This document shows positions 56,533 to 64,000 of a stretch of 64,000 nt of DNA, in pieces. The position numbers and the translations under genes were made by a program. The stretch lies in assembly GCA_963605415.1 (NCBI GenBank), contig CAVCUL010000008.1:1-64000 (forward strand), written 5' to 3'. This DNA comes from CAG-217 sp963605415 (GTDB taxonomy: Bacteria > Bacillota > Clostridia > Oscillospirales > Acutalibacteraceae). The notes beneath the pieces are model-generated. The model was given only the letters and a program-made list of their open reading frames with translations, had not been told where the DNA came from and did not search any database. Within the stretch, counting starts at the first letter, position 1. Each line of letters opens with the position of its first letter.

Positions 56533-58473
56533 TCACATGGTCATGTCAGGCCACTGCTGTTCATGGTCATCCGGCTTGTGACCCAGGGCGATGCGCTTCT
56601 CCTGCAGCTTCTTCAGCCGCTTCCGGTCGATCTGAATACCTCCGGGGCAGGACTTGGGAACGGAGTTGTCCTGGAAGATCCGACTCATGTGATGAAGCAG
56701 CCGTGTCACCGCCAGCATCACAGAGGGCGAGCGGTTTTCCTCCAGGTGCCCAAGAAGGTATTCCGCATACTGGTTTCCCTGCTCTGCGGACTGGGTCAGC
56801 CAGTAGACGGCTTTCTCCTCATCATAGGGGGCTTCTTTTCCGGTGAGGTACAGCTTACCCAGCATATACTGGGCGTAGGGATTTCCCCGCTCGGCTGACC
56901 GGGTGAACCATGCCACAGCACTGGTGGCATCTCTTTCAATGTTTTCCCCCTTGAGCAGCTCCTTGGCCAGCCGGTACATGGCGTAGTGGCTACCGTTGAC
57001 CGCAGCGGTGTAGAGCCAGTTCATCCCCGTGCGGGTATCCCGCACTTCCAAGTCATCCGCGAGGTACAACTTGGCAAGGGAATATTGTGCCACCAGATGT
57101 CCCTGCTCCGCCGCCCGCTCGAACCAATACCGTGCTTCCACTGAGTCCGGGATCAGCAGAGGGCCGTCCCGCCAGAGCTTTCCCATCAGGTACTGGGCGT
57201 ACCTGTCGCCGCTTTCCGCCAGCTTTTCCATTTCAGAGACGGCTTCGCCGCGCTCCTCCATGGTCAGGCTCTCGTCCCGAATCACATCTCGGAGCATCCC
57301 GTAGTTGTAAGGCTCGTTGTGGAATTCTTCCGGCTCATCGTACTGGCCGAAATCACGCTCCTCGAAGGTAATCTCGTCCAGCCGCAGACGCTCCGCTTCA
57401 CGGATGACCGCATTTTTGATCTGCGTGAACTCTTTCTGTTTTGAGAGCGGCAATTGCTCCTGCGGTTTATCGTGGTAGTAGGCATCCACCTTACCTTGAA
57501 GCACCAGCCACTGGTCATAGCATCTGCTCATGCCCGGGAGCCGCTCCATCTCGTCTATGATCTCATCCACCAGCTTCTTTAGCCGTTTGGGGAGGTAGCC
57601 ATAGGATTTCTTTCCCTTGACTGTTTCAAGCTGCGCCGCCAGCTCCAGCATGAACCGCTCGGCATCCGGATGGTCGCACATACTATCCCGCATGGTCTGC
57701 ACCAGTTCCAGCATTGCCCGCCGCGCCTCCCGCACCAACTCATCTCTGGACTCAGACTTCTGTTCATAGAGGTGGAGCATTTCGTTGCGGAAGATATCGT
57801 TGGTCAGCTTGGACTTGATCTGACGAATACCCTCTTTAGAGAGGTATGCCTGTCCCGGCTTTGCGGACCAGGCCATCATGTGGATGTGCGGGTGCTCACC
57901 CTCGTCGTGAAAGGCGGCGTACCAGCGGAAGTCACCGGGCGATATCTTCATTGCCGCCGCGATGTCGTTGCGGTGGGCGCGGATGAGATTTCGCCACGCC
58001 GCGGCGTTATCGAAGCCAAGCCGGGCCGCATCCTCCCGCTTGAGAGAGATGATGTGTGTCCACACATTCCCGGTGTAGTTCTCCAGCTCCTCCACGGCCT
58101 TGTCCAGAGAGACTGTGTCTTCATCACCGAACAGGCCATGAGCGCCGATGCGCTCTGCGCGGGGACGGGTGGCGATGTACTTCATGTACTGCTCCGACTT
58201 GTGGACGGAATCCCAGTTGGCTTCGAGCGCCAGCGTGATAAATGCAGAGGCATTGACCTTGGTGGGCTTCGTCAGATAGTCCTGGTATTCGTAGAGCGTT
58301 TTGCTGTCCGGGAAGTCCTTGACCAATTTTGTGATGAGCTGCTCCTGCTTTCGGGTAGGCGGACGGTCATCTGGAATGAGTTCCACCCGCTCCCGCGTTG
58401 CGATGTAGCGCAGGTAACCGGATGCTCCGCCGGTGCTTTTGATATACGGACTCTTGAGGATCAGTCTTGCCAT
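56533..58473 (-). CDS. MobP3-type relaxase with C-terminal Sel1 repeats
   Basis: Nicks oriT and pilots DNA for conjugative mobilization. 646 residues: N-terminal relaxase with LILKSPYIK start, FITLALEANWDS..., and the metal site FHDEGEHPHIHMMAWS (HxH, about residues 206-221); a basic/helical middle (about 235-400); then about five Sel1/TPR-like 36-residue repeats (about 405-590; for example YAQYLMGKLWRDG, AQYSLAKLYL, YAQYMLGKLYLTG) and a basic tail. Sel1 repeats usually bind proteins, perhaps the coupling protein. It overlaps the upstream accessory gene by 13 bases. Confidence 0.9.
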   Translation of the reverse strand: MARLILKSPYIKSTGGASGYLRYIATRERVELIPDDRPPTRKQEQLITKLVKDFPDSKTLYEYQDYLTKPTKVNASAFITLALEANWDSVHKSEQYMKYIATRPRAERIGAHGLFGDEDTVSLDKAVEELENYTGNVWTHIISLKREDAARLGFDNAAAWRNLIRAHRNDIAAAMKISPGDFRWYAAFHDEGEHPHIHMMAWSAKPGQAYLSKEGIRQIKSKLTNDIFRNEMLHLYEQKSESRDELVREARRAMLELVQTMRDSMCDHPDAERFMLELAAQLETVKGKKSYGYLPKRLKKLVDEIIDEMERLPGMSRCYDQWLVLQGKVDAYYHDKPQEQLPLSKQKEFTQIKNAVIREAERLRLDEITFEERDFGQYDEPEEFHNEPYNYGMLRDVIRDESLTMEERGEAVSEMEKLAESGDRYAQYLMGKLWRDGPLLIPDSVEARYWFERAAEQGHLVAQYSLAKLYLADDLEVRDTRTGMNWLYTAAVNGSHYAMYRLAKELLKGENIERDATSAVAWFTRSAERGNPYAQYMLGKLYLTGKEAPYDEEKAVYWLTQSAEQGNQYAEYLLGHLEENRSPSVMLAVTRLLHHMSRIFQDNSVPKSCPGGIQIDRKRLKKLQEKRIALGHKPDDHEQQWPDMTM

Positions 58474-58895
58474 TCGTCATCATCCCAGTCCCGCTCCTGA
58501 CGGGAGCGTGCATACTTCTCCAGCGAGGTGATCCCGTTGGTCGCTCTAACATTCCGGACACTCTGTGCGCGTATGCGCTTCAAACTATCTTCGTCCATCC
58601 GGAACGCCTCTGCGATAATTCCGTTGGTCATATCCTGCTCCACGTTTCTTGTGAAGCTGCTTCTGGCAATGTAGTCCTCCATTCTGCTCAGTCTACCGTC
58701 AATGGCAGACTGGATCGCCATAGGCAGGAGCGTTTGGTTGTCCTGGATCTCCAGATGGTCCACATAGAAGTTCACTGCCTTTTCCATGAACTCATTCATG
58801 CTTTGGCAGTTGTCGGCAGCGTACCACTGCTCGATCCTTCTTCTGGTTTCCGGCTGCATTCTCAGAGCCAGCCGTTCTCTGTTTTCATTGCCCAT
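58461..58895 (-). CDS. Ribbon-helix-helix relaxosome accessory protein (MobC-like)
   Basis: 144 residues. N-terminal ribbon-helix-helix pattern (RLALRMQPETRRRIEQWYAADNCQSMNEFMEKAVNFYV) typical of oriT-binding accessory proteins, then an acidic/basic tail. ATG 58895 is chosen (GGAGG six to seven bases upstream) over an ATG at 58922. Overlaps the relaxase start, so translation is coupled. Confidence 0.82.
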   Translation of the reverse strand: MGNENRERLALRMQPETRRRIEQWYAADNCQSMNEFMEKAVNFYVDHLEIQDNQTLLPMAIQSAIDGRLSRMEDYIARSSFTRNVEQDMTNGIIAEAFRMDEDSLKRIRAQSVRNVRATNGITSLEKYARSRQERDWDDDEWQD

Positions 58896-58959
58896 AAATT
58901 CCTCCATTTCTTTGTAAGACATCTTTGAAAAGTCCTGCAGTACGGGGCTTTTCGGGAAA

Positions 58960-59073
58960 GCTGATGCCAGCGGTGCTTATTTCGCCTCTCAAAGACACCA
59001 GCTTCAAATTCCTGAAACTGCCCGCACTGCGGGCAGAAGTGGCGGCTGCGGCGGCGCTTGCGACGCCATACCT
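58960..59073. other. Candidate oriT region
   Basis: Non-coding stretch just upstream of the mobC-relaxase genes with an inverted repeat CTGCCCGC-act-GCGGGCAG (59018-59036) and a CTTCAAATTCCTGAA element. The position fits an oriT; the nic site cannot be identified. Confidence 0.35.
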
Positions 59074-59619
59074 TTATCCTGCTTTTCCTTTCGTCCTCGC
59101 AAACTCCTCCGAAAGCGGCTCAAATTCACCCTCAACTTCCTGGGCGGGACTGGGACTCGGTTCCTCTCGGAAAGGCGCACACAGGGCGTTCTGGCGGCTC
59201 TGGGTACTGGACTTTTCGAGGAGCTGCGCCGCGCGATAACGGGCGGTGTCCTCCTCCACCTGCCGGAGCTGCCGCTCATAGAATGCTTCGAGTACGCCTT
59301 GGATAGGGCGAACGGTGTAGAGCAGATTTCCATTCAGGGGTCTGCCATCTTTGCTTCGTACCATCGTCGGCTCTGTGTAGATGAGACCTTTCTCCTCCAG
59401 CTACCGCACATACTTTGCCACCGTATTTTCGCTCATGCCGATCGCTTTGCCGATGGTTTTGTAACTGGGATAGCACTGGTAGGATTCCCGGTTCTCGCAT
59501 CGGAGCAGATAGGTGTAGAGTGATATCTCCCGGTAATCCAGACCGATGCCGAATATCTCGTTGGGTACCATAAAAAAGTTTTTCTCTGCGCTGCGCTTTG
59601 GCCATTTGTTGAAACTCAA
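59074..59619 (-). pseudogene. Replication-initiator-like HTH protein interrupted by TAG
   Basis: One reading frame of about 180 codons interrupted once: TAG at 59401-59403. Upstream part: FMVPNEIFGIGLDYREISLYTYLLR and GKAIGMSENTVAKYVR, the winged-helix start of RepA_N/'helix-turn-helix domain' initiators. Directly after the TAG the same frame continues LEEKGLIYTEPTMVRSKDGRP, exactly the wing expected there. A single C-to-T change of CAG (Gln) to TAG explains it. Unless suppressed, only a 72-residue DNA-binding stub is made. Confidence 0.75.
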
Positions 59620-59682
59620 TTCATACCTCCCGTGTTGTCGTAGAGTCTGATAGCACCCACACAGAGAACAGAAAAAATTTCA

Positions 59683-59711
59683 TTGCTTTTCTGCTGTTTG
59701 CTTGCTATACT
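59683..59711 (+). promoter_or_regulatory. Promoter of counter-transcribed RNA
   Basis: TTGCTT (59683-59688), 17 bases, TATACT (59706-59711), on the strand opposite the initiator gene. Confidence 0.5.
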
Positions 59712-59715
59712 CTTG

Positions 59716-59850
59716 TCAGTAGATTTGTGCGTGCCTGTGTGTGCGCCGAGCCGCCGGACTGTTGCCGCAGTCACGGCGGTTTTTGTTTTGCGGGTGTATT
59801 ACGTAGTGTGCATTCCTCCTTTGCTTTATGGCTGCAGCATTTGCTCTCAT
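59716..59850 (-). CDS. Small basic leader ORF ahead of initiator gene
   Basis: 44 codons, starting MRANAAAIKQ and rich in Arg, His, Asn; ends in TGA 97 bases before the initiator start. A seven-codon GTG frame (product MKKIVRR) with GGAGGAG just before it ends in an ATGA overlap with this start, hinting at coupled leader translation, although both starts have poor spacing to the ribosome site. Product function unknown. Confidence 0.35.
   Translation of the reverse strand: MRANAAAIKQRRNAHYVIHPQNKNRRDCGNSPAARRTHRHAQIY
59718..59790 (+). ncRNA. Candidate counter-transcribed RNA
   Basis: From the promoter at 59683 to a terminator: CCGCCG-GACT (59751-59760) pairs with AGTC-A-CGGCGG (59769-59779), then TTTTTGTTTT. 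No ORF. It is antisense to the 5' leader of the initiator gene, as are copy-control RNAs of plasmids. Confidence 0.45.
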
Positions 59851-59882
59851 CTGCGAACTATCTTTTTCACCTCCTCCGTGTT

Positions 59883-59918
59883 AGAATAAAAAGAGACCGT
59901 GCTCCCGGGAGCACGGTC
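59883..59918 (-). terminator. Terminator-like palindrome in initiator leader
   Basis: Perfect 12-base arms GACCGTGCTCCC / GGGAGCACGGTC at 59895-59918, followed on the minus strand by TCTTTTTATT. It would stop transcripts entering the leader ORF from the right. Confidence 0.65.
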
Positions 59919-60151
59919 AGAGCGGGAATGACCTTCCGAGCGGATTGCCGTATGGCGGAGAGCACGCATGCTCTCATAGATGCTCTGTCGAAGGCCAGGT
60001 GAGTTCGTCAGCGCGGATACCGTGCCGTACCGAACCAAGAACAACCTCACCCGGGTGAAATTGTCCTTCTATTATTACTTAGAGAAAAATCACAAAATCG
60101 GAAGGTCCTAAATTGTAAACTTTTTGTGAATGCAGAAAGGGCGGCGAGTTC
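59919..60151. other. Regulatory gap right of the initiator leader
   Basis: No gene. Holds GAGAGCA/TGCTCTC arms near 59957-59976 and the palindrome TCACCCGGGTGA (60047-60058). May contain the initiator promoter; none is convincing. Confidence 0.35.
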
Positions 60152-60916
60152 ATGTCCTTCAAGGATACTCAGTCGTACAAAGAACTTCGGTCTGACTGGC
60201 GCTGGATACACGAAATGGACCCGGAAGCTGCCGTTGCTGCAGACCAGTGGGTGAAGGAGCATCCGGAGGAGTGGAAGGAGCTGGAGCACATGCTCTACTA
60301 CAGTGAGGCGAACTTTCACAAACGTGTAGCGCCGGACTCTCTGGAGGATGTGGATATAAAGCAGCCCCGATCTTACAATCCGGAAGCGTTCCTGCCGGAG
60401 GAAGTACGCAACGCAATTTACAACGACAGGCGTTGGTTCGACCGCAGCAAATATCTGCCGGAGGGTTCTGATGAAGATCCCTTCATGTATTTGGACACCC
60501 AAATCTATGACGCCCTGCATACGCTGACCGAGCTGCAGCGGGAGATCCTGTTCCGCACGGTCATCAATGGCGAGTCCACCGAATCCGTCGCACGGGACAA
60601 ACAGTGTTCGTCCAGAAACATCCGGGAGATCCGAGCTCGTGCGCTTCGACAGATACGGGCCAAAATCAAAATACGTGAAGGCTCCGGCAGGCCCGGCGTT
60701 GTTATCATTGTTTTGCTGTTTGTGCTGCTTATTGGTGTTCCGCTTGTTTGCTGGGGAGAACAGCTTTGGACCGCATATCCCTGGCTGGAGCCTGTGGCTG
60801 CAGTGCTTGGCGTATTGCTTCTGGTGTTCATGTTTCGAAAAGGCTCTCGCAGAGAGGCAGAAAGTCTGCTACGCCAGCACTGGGCCAGACTGAATGGATC
60901 ACAGAGGAAAGAATAG
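60152..60916 (+). CDS. Sigma-70 region 4-like protein with two transmembrane helices
   Basis: 254 residues. The soluble part (1-175) ends in a sigma region 4 pattern: LTELQREILFRTVINGESTESVARDKQCSSRNIREIRARALRQIR in layout (about 122-166). Two hydrophobic helices follow (about 178-198 and 208-226), then a basic tail. A sigma-like DNA-binding domain held in the membrane is unusual; typical cytosolic ECF factors lack a tail. Region 2 (core binding) is not recognisable, so it may be a membrane-tethered regulator of the element. AAAGGGCGG ribosome site. Confidence 0.7.
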   Translation: MSFKDTQSYKELRSDWRWIHEMDPEAAVAADQWVKEHPEEWKELEHMLYYSEANFHKRVAPDSLEDVDIKQPRSYNPEAFLPEEVRNAIYNDRRWFDRSKYLPEGSDEDPFMYLDTQIYDALHTLTELQREILFRTVINGESTESVARDKQCSSRNIREIRARALRQIRAKIKIREGSGRPGVVIIVLLFVLLIGVPLVCWGEQLWTAYPWLEPVAAVLGVLLLVFMFRKGSRREAESLLRQHWARLNGSQRKE

Positions 60917-60927
60917 TTGCTGCGAAA

Positions 60928-60964
60928 GAAGGCGCTGAGACTTTGTGGGTCTCAGCGCCTTCTG
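60928..60964. terminator. Terminator between convergent sigma-like and hsdR genes
   Basis: AAGGCGCTGAGAC / GTCTCAGCGCCTT stem with a short loop; T runs are weak on both sides. Confidence 0.55.
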
Positions 60965-61008
60965 GTAGGCATCGTTATCGGCGTTTTCGGACTGCCCATT
61001 TGGTGGTT

Positions 61009-63996
61009 TTAAGCAGCACCCTTATAGCGGGTATAGACATACTCGTATATTTTTTGCCGGTATACAGAAATGCTAACCTCATCGTAGGATTCGGGAAGTT
61101 CGGCCCACAGAGTATCCCTGATAAGGTTGTCGATGGCTGCCTTTGTTTCCTGCTTGTCTGTCCAGTGGTCAAGCTCTGCGATTTTAGCTTTGACTTTCTG
61201 GAGTAGGTCAACAGCTACCTGCTTGATTTTCTGAATATCCTGTTTTGAGAGATTCTCGGAGAACAGCATATCGTAGAGAGATAATTCTTCATCACTGGAG
61301 AATCCTTCCCGAACATACCTCTGTTCCTCTTGATCCATATCTTTGACCAACTGCATCAGTTCGTCAAAGGTTTTCTCAATCGTAGCCCTATCCTGTTGAC
61401 GATTGTAGTCCTCAATGATTTCCTGATAACGCTCGTGATATTTAATGCGGTCAGGATTGTTGAACAGCATGGCATCCAGTCGAACTTGGATCAACTCCTG
61501 AAGGTCTTTCATCACCAGATTCTTTTTCTTCGCCCCGGCGAATTCCCGCTGGAGCAAATCAAAATCAATTTGGCTGATGTCGAACTGTCTGGACGGCGTG
61601 ATCCCCTGCGCAACCTGCTCAATATGAACATACTCACTGATGATGTTGTTAATCTCTACCATCAAGTCAACATTCGAGACAGTTTTACGTTTTTTCTTCA
61701 ACTCACCATAGATGGCCACGATAGCTTCGTACCGTTTGCGAACATCCGGCTCAATATCTTCACGATTGGCATATTTCATCAGCCGAATAAGCTCAGAGGC
61801 ATAGGTTTGGAATGTTTTCTTCTCTTCAAGGGTAGAGGACACCACATTGGCCGCAGTCTGTAACAGCGCCAATTTTTCAAAGTCTTTTGCATGGATCAGT
61901 TCCTGCAATGAAACGCCATATCCATCAAGAAAAGCCTCTGCCGCCGCGATAGTTTCCAAAATCCGGGCAATCAGTTTTTCCTTATCCACCGTCGGGTCAG
62001 CACCACCGTTGCCATTCACATTGGCAGTATAATCAGCCAGCGCTTTCCGCAGAGCTTTGACGATTCCGATGTAGTCGATGATCAGGCCATTGCTTTTACC
62101 CTCGGCCACACGGTTGGCGCGGGCGATGGTTTGCATCAATGTGTGCGCTTTCAGCGGCTTATCCAGATAGAGACAGGACAGGCACTTCACATCAAACCCG
62201 GTCAACCACATGGCGCAAACGAACACGACGCGAAGCGGGTTGGCAGGATCCTTGAATTCCTTGTCCAGTTCCCGCTTTTCCATTTTTTCACGATGCGTTT
62301 TGATGTCCAGCTCCCATTTCTGGAAGGTCTGTATCTCGTTCTGCTCCTGGCTGATGACTACGGCCATTTCCGTTTCCTGCATCCATTGCAGCTTGCGCTC
62401 CAGCTCCTGCGCCTCCTGCTGCGTGGCGTGCTTGATGCTGGTTTTCAGCGCTTCAATTTCAGCGGCCCAGTATTTCTGCACCAAGTCGTACATCCGCACA
62501 CAGGTCACCTTGTTCAGGCAGACAAACATGGCCTTGCCGCTTGTCCACAGGTCAGAGTAGTGACCGACAAAATCCCGGGCAATGGATTCCAGACGCGGCG
62601 TTGCCGTCAGCAGGTGGATTTCCTTTGCGAACTCTGCTTCCAGCTTGTCCTGTTGGTCTACATCTAAATCCGCCTGCTCGATGGCGTCCAGAATGCGGTC
62701 TGTAATTTCCGGGTTGTCTTTCACATCCAGAATCTTCTCGCCGCGGTTTTCGTAGTACAGCGGCACAGTCGCACCATCCTCTACGGCTCGCTTGAAGTCA
62801 TACACGGATATGTAGCCACCGAAGGTGCGCTCGGTGATGTTATCGCTGGACAGTAGAGGAGTTCCCGTAAAACCGATGCGGGACGCTGTCGGCAGCAGAC
62901 GTACCATATTGTCCGCAAAGATACCGTACTGACTGCGGTGGGCCTCATCCGACATGATGATAATATCATGATCGGGATAAATCGGCTCCACGTCCGTCTT
63001 GTTGAACTTCTGGATCAGCGTAAAGATAAAGCTCGGGTTGCCTTTCAACTTCTCAATCAGGTCGCCGCCGCTGGACGCGATAAACTGGCTTGCTTTTGCT
63101 TTTCCAAGAATACCGCAGTTTTCAAAGGTATCGCTGATCTGCGTGTTCAGCTCGTCGCGGTCGGTCAGGATTACGATAGTGGGCGAGCCGGAGAACTTAC
63201 GGCGGATCTTCTGTGCCAGAAACACCATAGAGTAGCTTTTTCCGCTGCCCTGGGTATGCCAGAACACGCCAAGCTTTCCATTATTCAGCTTTCTGGCTTC
63301 GTAGGCTTTGACAGCCTCGTTCACGCCGAGGTATTGATGGTTGCGGGCAAGGATTTTTGCCGTATGCCCACCGGAATGGTCAAAGAGAATAAAGTTTTCC
63401 AGCAGATCCAGAAAATTTTCCTTTTTGCAAATGCCGCGAAGCATGGTTTCCAGTGCCACGCTGCCCTGCTCCTGCTCGGACAGACGCTTCCATTCATGAA
63501 AAAACTCATACTTGCTGCCCAGTGTGCCGACCTTGGCCTCCGTTCCGTTGGAGAGGATCAGGAAAGCATTGTAGTAGAACAGGTGGGGAATGGTATCCAG
63601 ATAGTCGGTGTAGTTGTTGGTGTAGGCATCCTGCACATCCACGGTATTCTTCTTCAGTTCGATGAACAGCAGAGGAATCCCATTGACGAAACCGACAATA
63701 TCCGTGCGGCGGCGGTACAGGTCGCCGTGGATCTTCAGTTCCTTGATGGCGAGGAAATGGTTGTTATCAGGATTCTGAAAATCGATGACAACAGCATATT
63801 TTGTTTCGGTCTTGCCGCCAGGCTTTTTTACGGTGACGGGGATGCCGTCCCGAATCAGGAAATACTTCTCCTCGTTGGGAATCAGTTCTTTCCGTGGTGT
63901 AATCGCCAGTATTACCGCTTGGAATATTACGGATTCGGATAATGGGCACACCATTCCCCGTGGCATTGAACAGCGAACCGTCGAAAGCATATCCAT
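61009..63996 (-). CDS. hsdR: Type I restriction enzyme R subunit, 5' end rearranged
   Basis: ATP-driven translocase and nuclease of a type I restriction system. Nuclease motif DIVGFVNGIPLLFIELKK (PD-ExK type) near the start, Walker A WHTQGSGKS, DEAH-type SDEAHRSQYG, GFTGTPLLSS, TGFDVKCLSCLYLDKPL and QTIARANRVAEG, then a helical C-terminus to GAA-stop. The frame is open from the window edge. True HsdR similarity begins only around codon 38 (RKELIPNEEKYFLIRDG); before that the codons are an out-of-frame reading of hsdS DNA. About 70-100 residues of the usual N-terminus are missing, so the listed start is not a natural one. Confidence 0.85.
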   Translation of the reverse strand: MDMLSTVRCSMPRGMVCPLSESVIFQAVILAITPRKELIPNEEKYFLIRDGIPVTVKKPGGKTETKYAVVIDFQNPDNNHFLAIKELKIHGDLYRRRTDIVGFVNGIPLLFIELKKNTVDVQDAYTNNYTDYLDTIPHLFYYNAFLILSNGTEAKVGTLGSKYEFFHEWKRLSEQEQGSVALETMLRGICKKENFLDLLENFILFDHSGGHTAKILARNHQYLGVNEAVKAYEARKLNNGKLGVFWHTQGSGKSYSMVFLAQKIRRKFSGSPTIVILTDRDELNTQISDTFENCGILGKAKASQFIASSGGDLIEKLKGNPSFIFTLIQKFNKTDVEPIYPDHDIIIMSDEAHRSQYGIFADNMVRLLPTASRIGFTGTPLLSSDNITERTFGGYISVYDFKRAVEDGATVPLYYENRGEKILDVKDNPEITDRILDAIEQADLDVDQQDKLEAEFAKEIHLLTATPRLESIARDFVGHYSDLWTSGKAMFVCLNKVTCVRMYDLVQKYWAAEIEALKTSIKHATQQEAQELERKLQWMQETEMAVVISQEQNEIQTFQKWELDIKTHREKMEKRELDKEFKDPANPLRVVFVCAMWLTGFDVKCLSCLYLDKPLKAHTLMQTIARANRVAEGKSNGLIIDYIGIVKALRKALADYTANVNGNGGADPTVDKEKLIARILETIAAAEAFLDGYGVSLQELIHAKDFEKLALLQTAANVVSSTLEEKKTFQTYASELIRLMKYANREDIEPDVRKRYEAIVAIYGELKKKRKTVSNVDLMVEINNIISEYVHIEQVAQGITPSRQFDISQIDFDLLQREFAGAKKKNLVMKDLQELIQVRLDAMLFNNPDRIKYHERYQEIIEDYNRQQDRATIEKTFDELMQLVKDMDQEEQRYVREGFSSDEELSLYDMLFSENLSKQDIQKIKQVAVDLLQKVKAKIAELDHWTDKQETKAAIDNLIRDTLWAELPESYDEVSISVYRQKIYEYVYTRYKGAA

Positions 63997-64000
63997 ACTG
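63890..64000 (-). pseudogene. hsdS: hsdS fragment fused to hsdR
   Basis: In the frame one base off from hsdR, 37 codons from the window edge read like an HsdS target-recognition domain start: YGYAFDGSLFNATG then GVPIIRIRNIPSG and NTGDYTTE. Similarity stops at about 63890, where the hsdR frame takes over. The rest of hsdS lies beyond the window. Confidence 0.6.

Noticed and set aside
62938..63942. 334-codon plus-strand frame over hsdR
   Set aside because: Antisense of a clear HsdR helicase region.
1..64000. CRISPR array
   Set aside because: The repeated hairpins are irregularly spaced, mixed in order and lack unique spacers of even length; no cas genes.

Overview
The window looks like chromosomal DNA of a gut-type Bacillota of class Clostridia, probably near the Oscillospirales or Acutalibacteraceae; this placement is inferred from gene content and not from a marker search. 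The evidence is moderate-to-high GC genes with strong GGAGG ribosome sites and TTGACA/TATAAT promoters, a single-chain glycyl-tRNA synthetase, pyruvate phosphate dikinase, Obg next to Mini-III, an alpha-fucosidase, and YabE-like and GH25 cell-wall enzymes.

Region 1 (1-20 kb) is core metabolism and envelope. It holds glyQS with a DUF975 membrane protein, a GH95 fucosidase, a YoaK-type membrane protein, a secreted DUF348/G5/3D protein, glmU with a VanW-type lipoprotein, ppdK, an MFS carrier, and a divergent AraC / MATE + acetyltransferase locus. A DRE-TIM aldolase closes it. Region 2 (20-22.5 kb) is a strikingly AT-rich ECF sigma / membrane regulator / secreted protein operon whose last gene runs into a chromosomal repeat. 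Region 3 (22.6-49 kb) holds ppa, obgE-mrnC, gap, an ABC exporter operon divergent from a TetR gene, two GH25 muramidases, DAHP synthase, proB, two related GPH-family transporters, a condensation-like acyltransferase with a membrane partner, a ComEC-like lipoprotein, an SDR enzyme and an AT-rich surface protein. Region 4 (49.6-52.1 kb) is a sulfur assimilation operon (metY-cysK) behind a promoter with a palindrome over the -35 box and a 22-codon leader ORF.

Region 5 (52.1-64 kb) is accessory. A compact type I toxin-antitoxin-like locus is followed by a tRNA-Pro preceded by a truncated tRNA-Pro copy. Next comes an AT-rich AAA ATPase-DUF4435 gene (candidate anti-phage effector) behind a leader RNA that can fold as terminator or antiterminator. 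An integrative mobilizable element then runs leftward: tyrosine integrase, excisionase-like HTH, a relaxase fused to Sel1 repeats, a ribbon-helix-helix accessory protein, a replication-initiator-like gene broken by one TAG codon, a leader region with a counter-transcribed RNA candidate, and a sigma-like protein with a membrane tail. The window ends inside a type I restriction locus where hsdR is joined out of frame to an hsdS fragment.

A family of nested palindromic repeats is scattered through most larger intergenic gaps up to 49.5 kb. None is seen in the mobile region, which agrees with that region being a later arrival.
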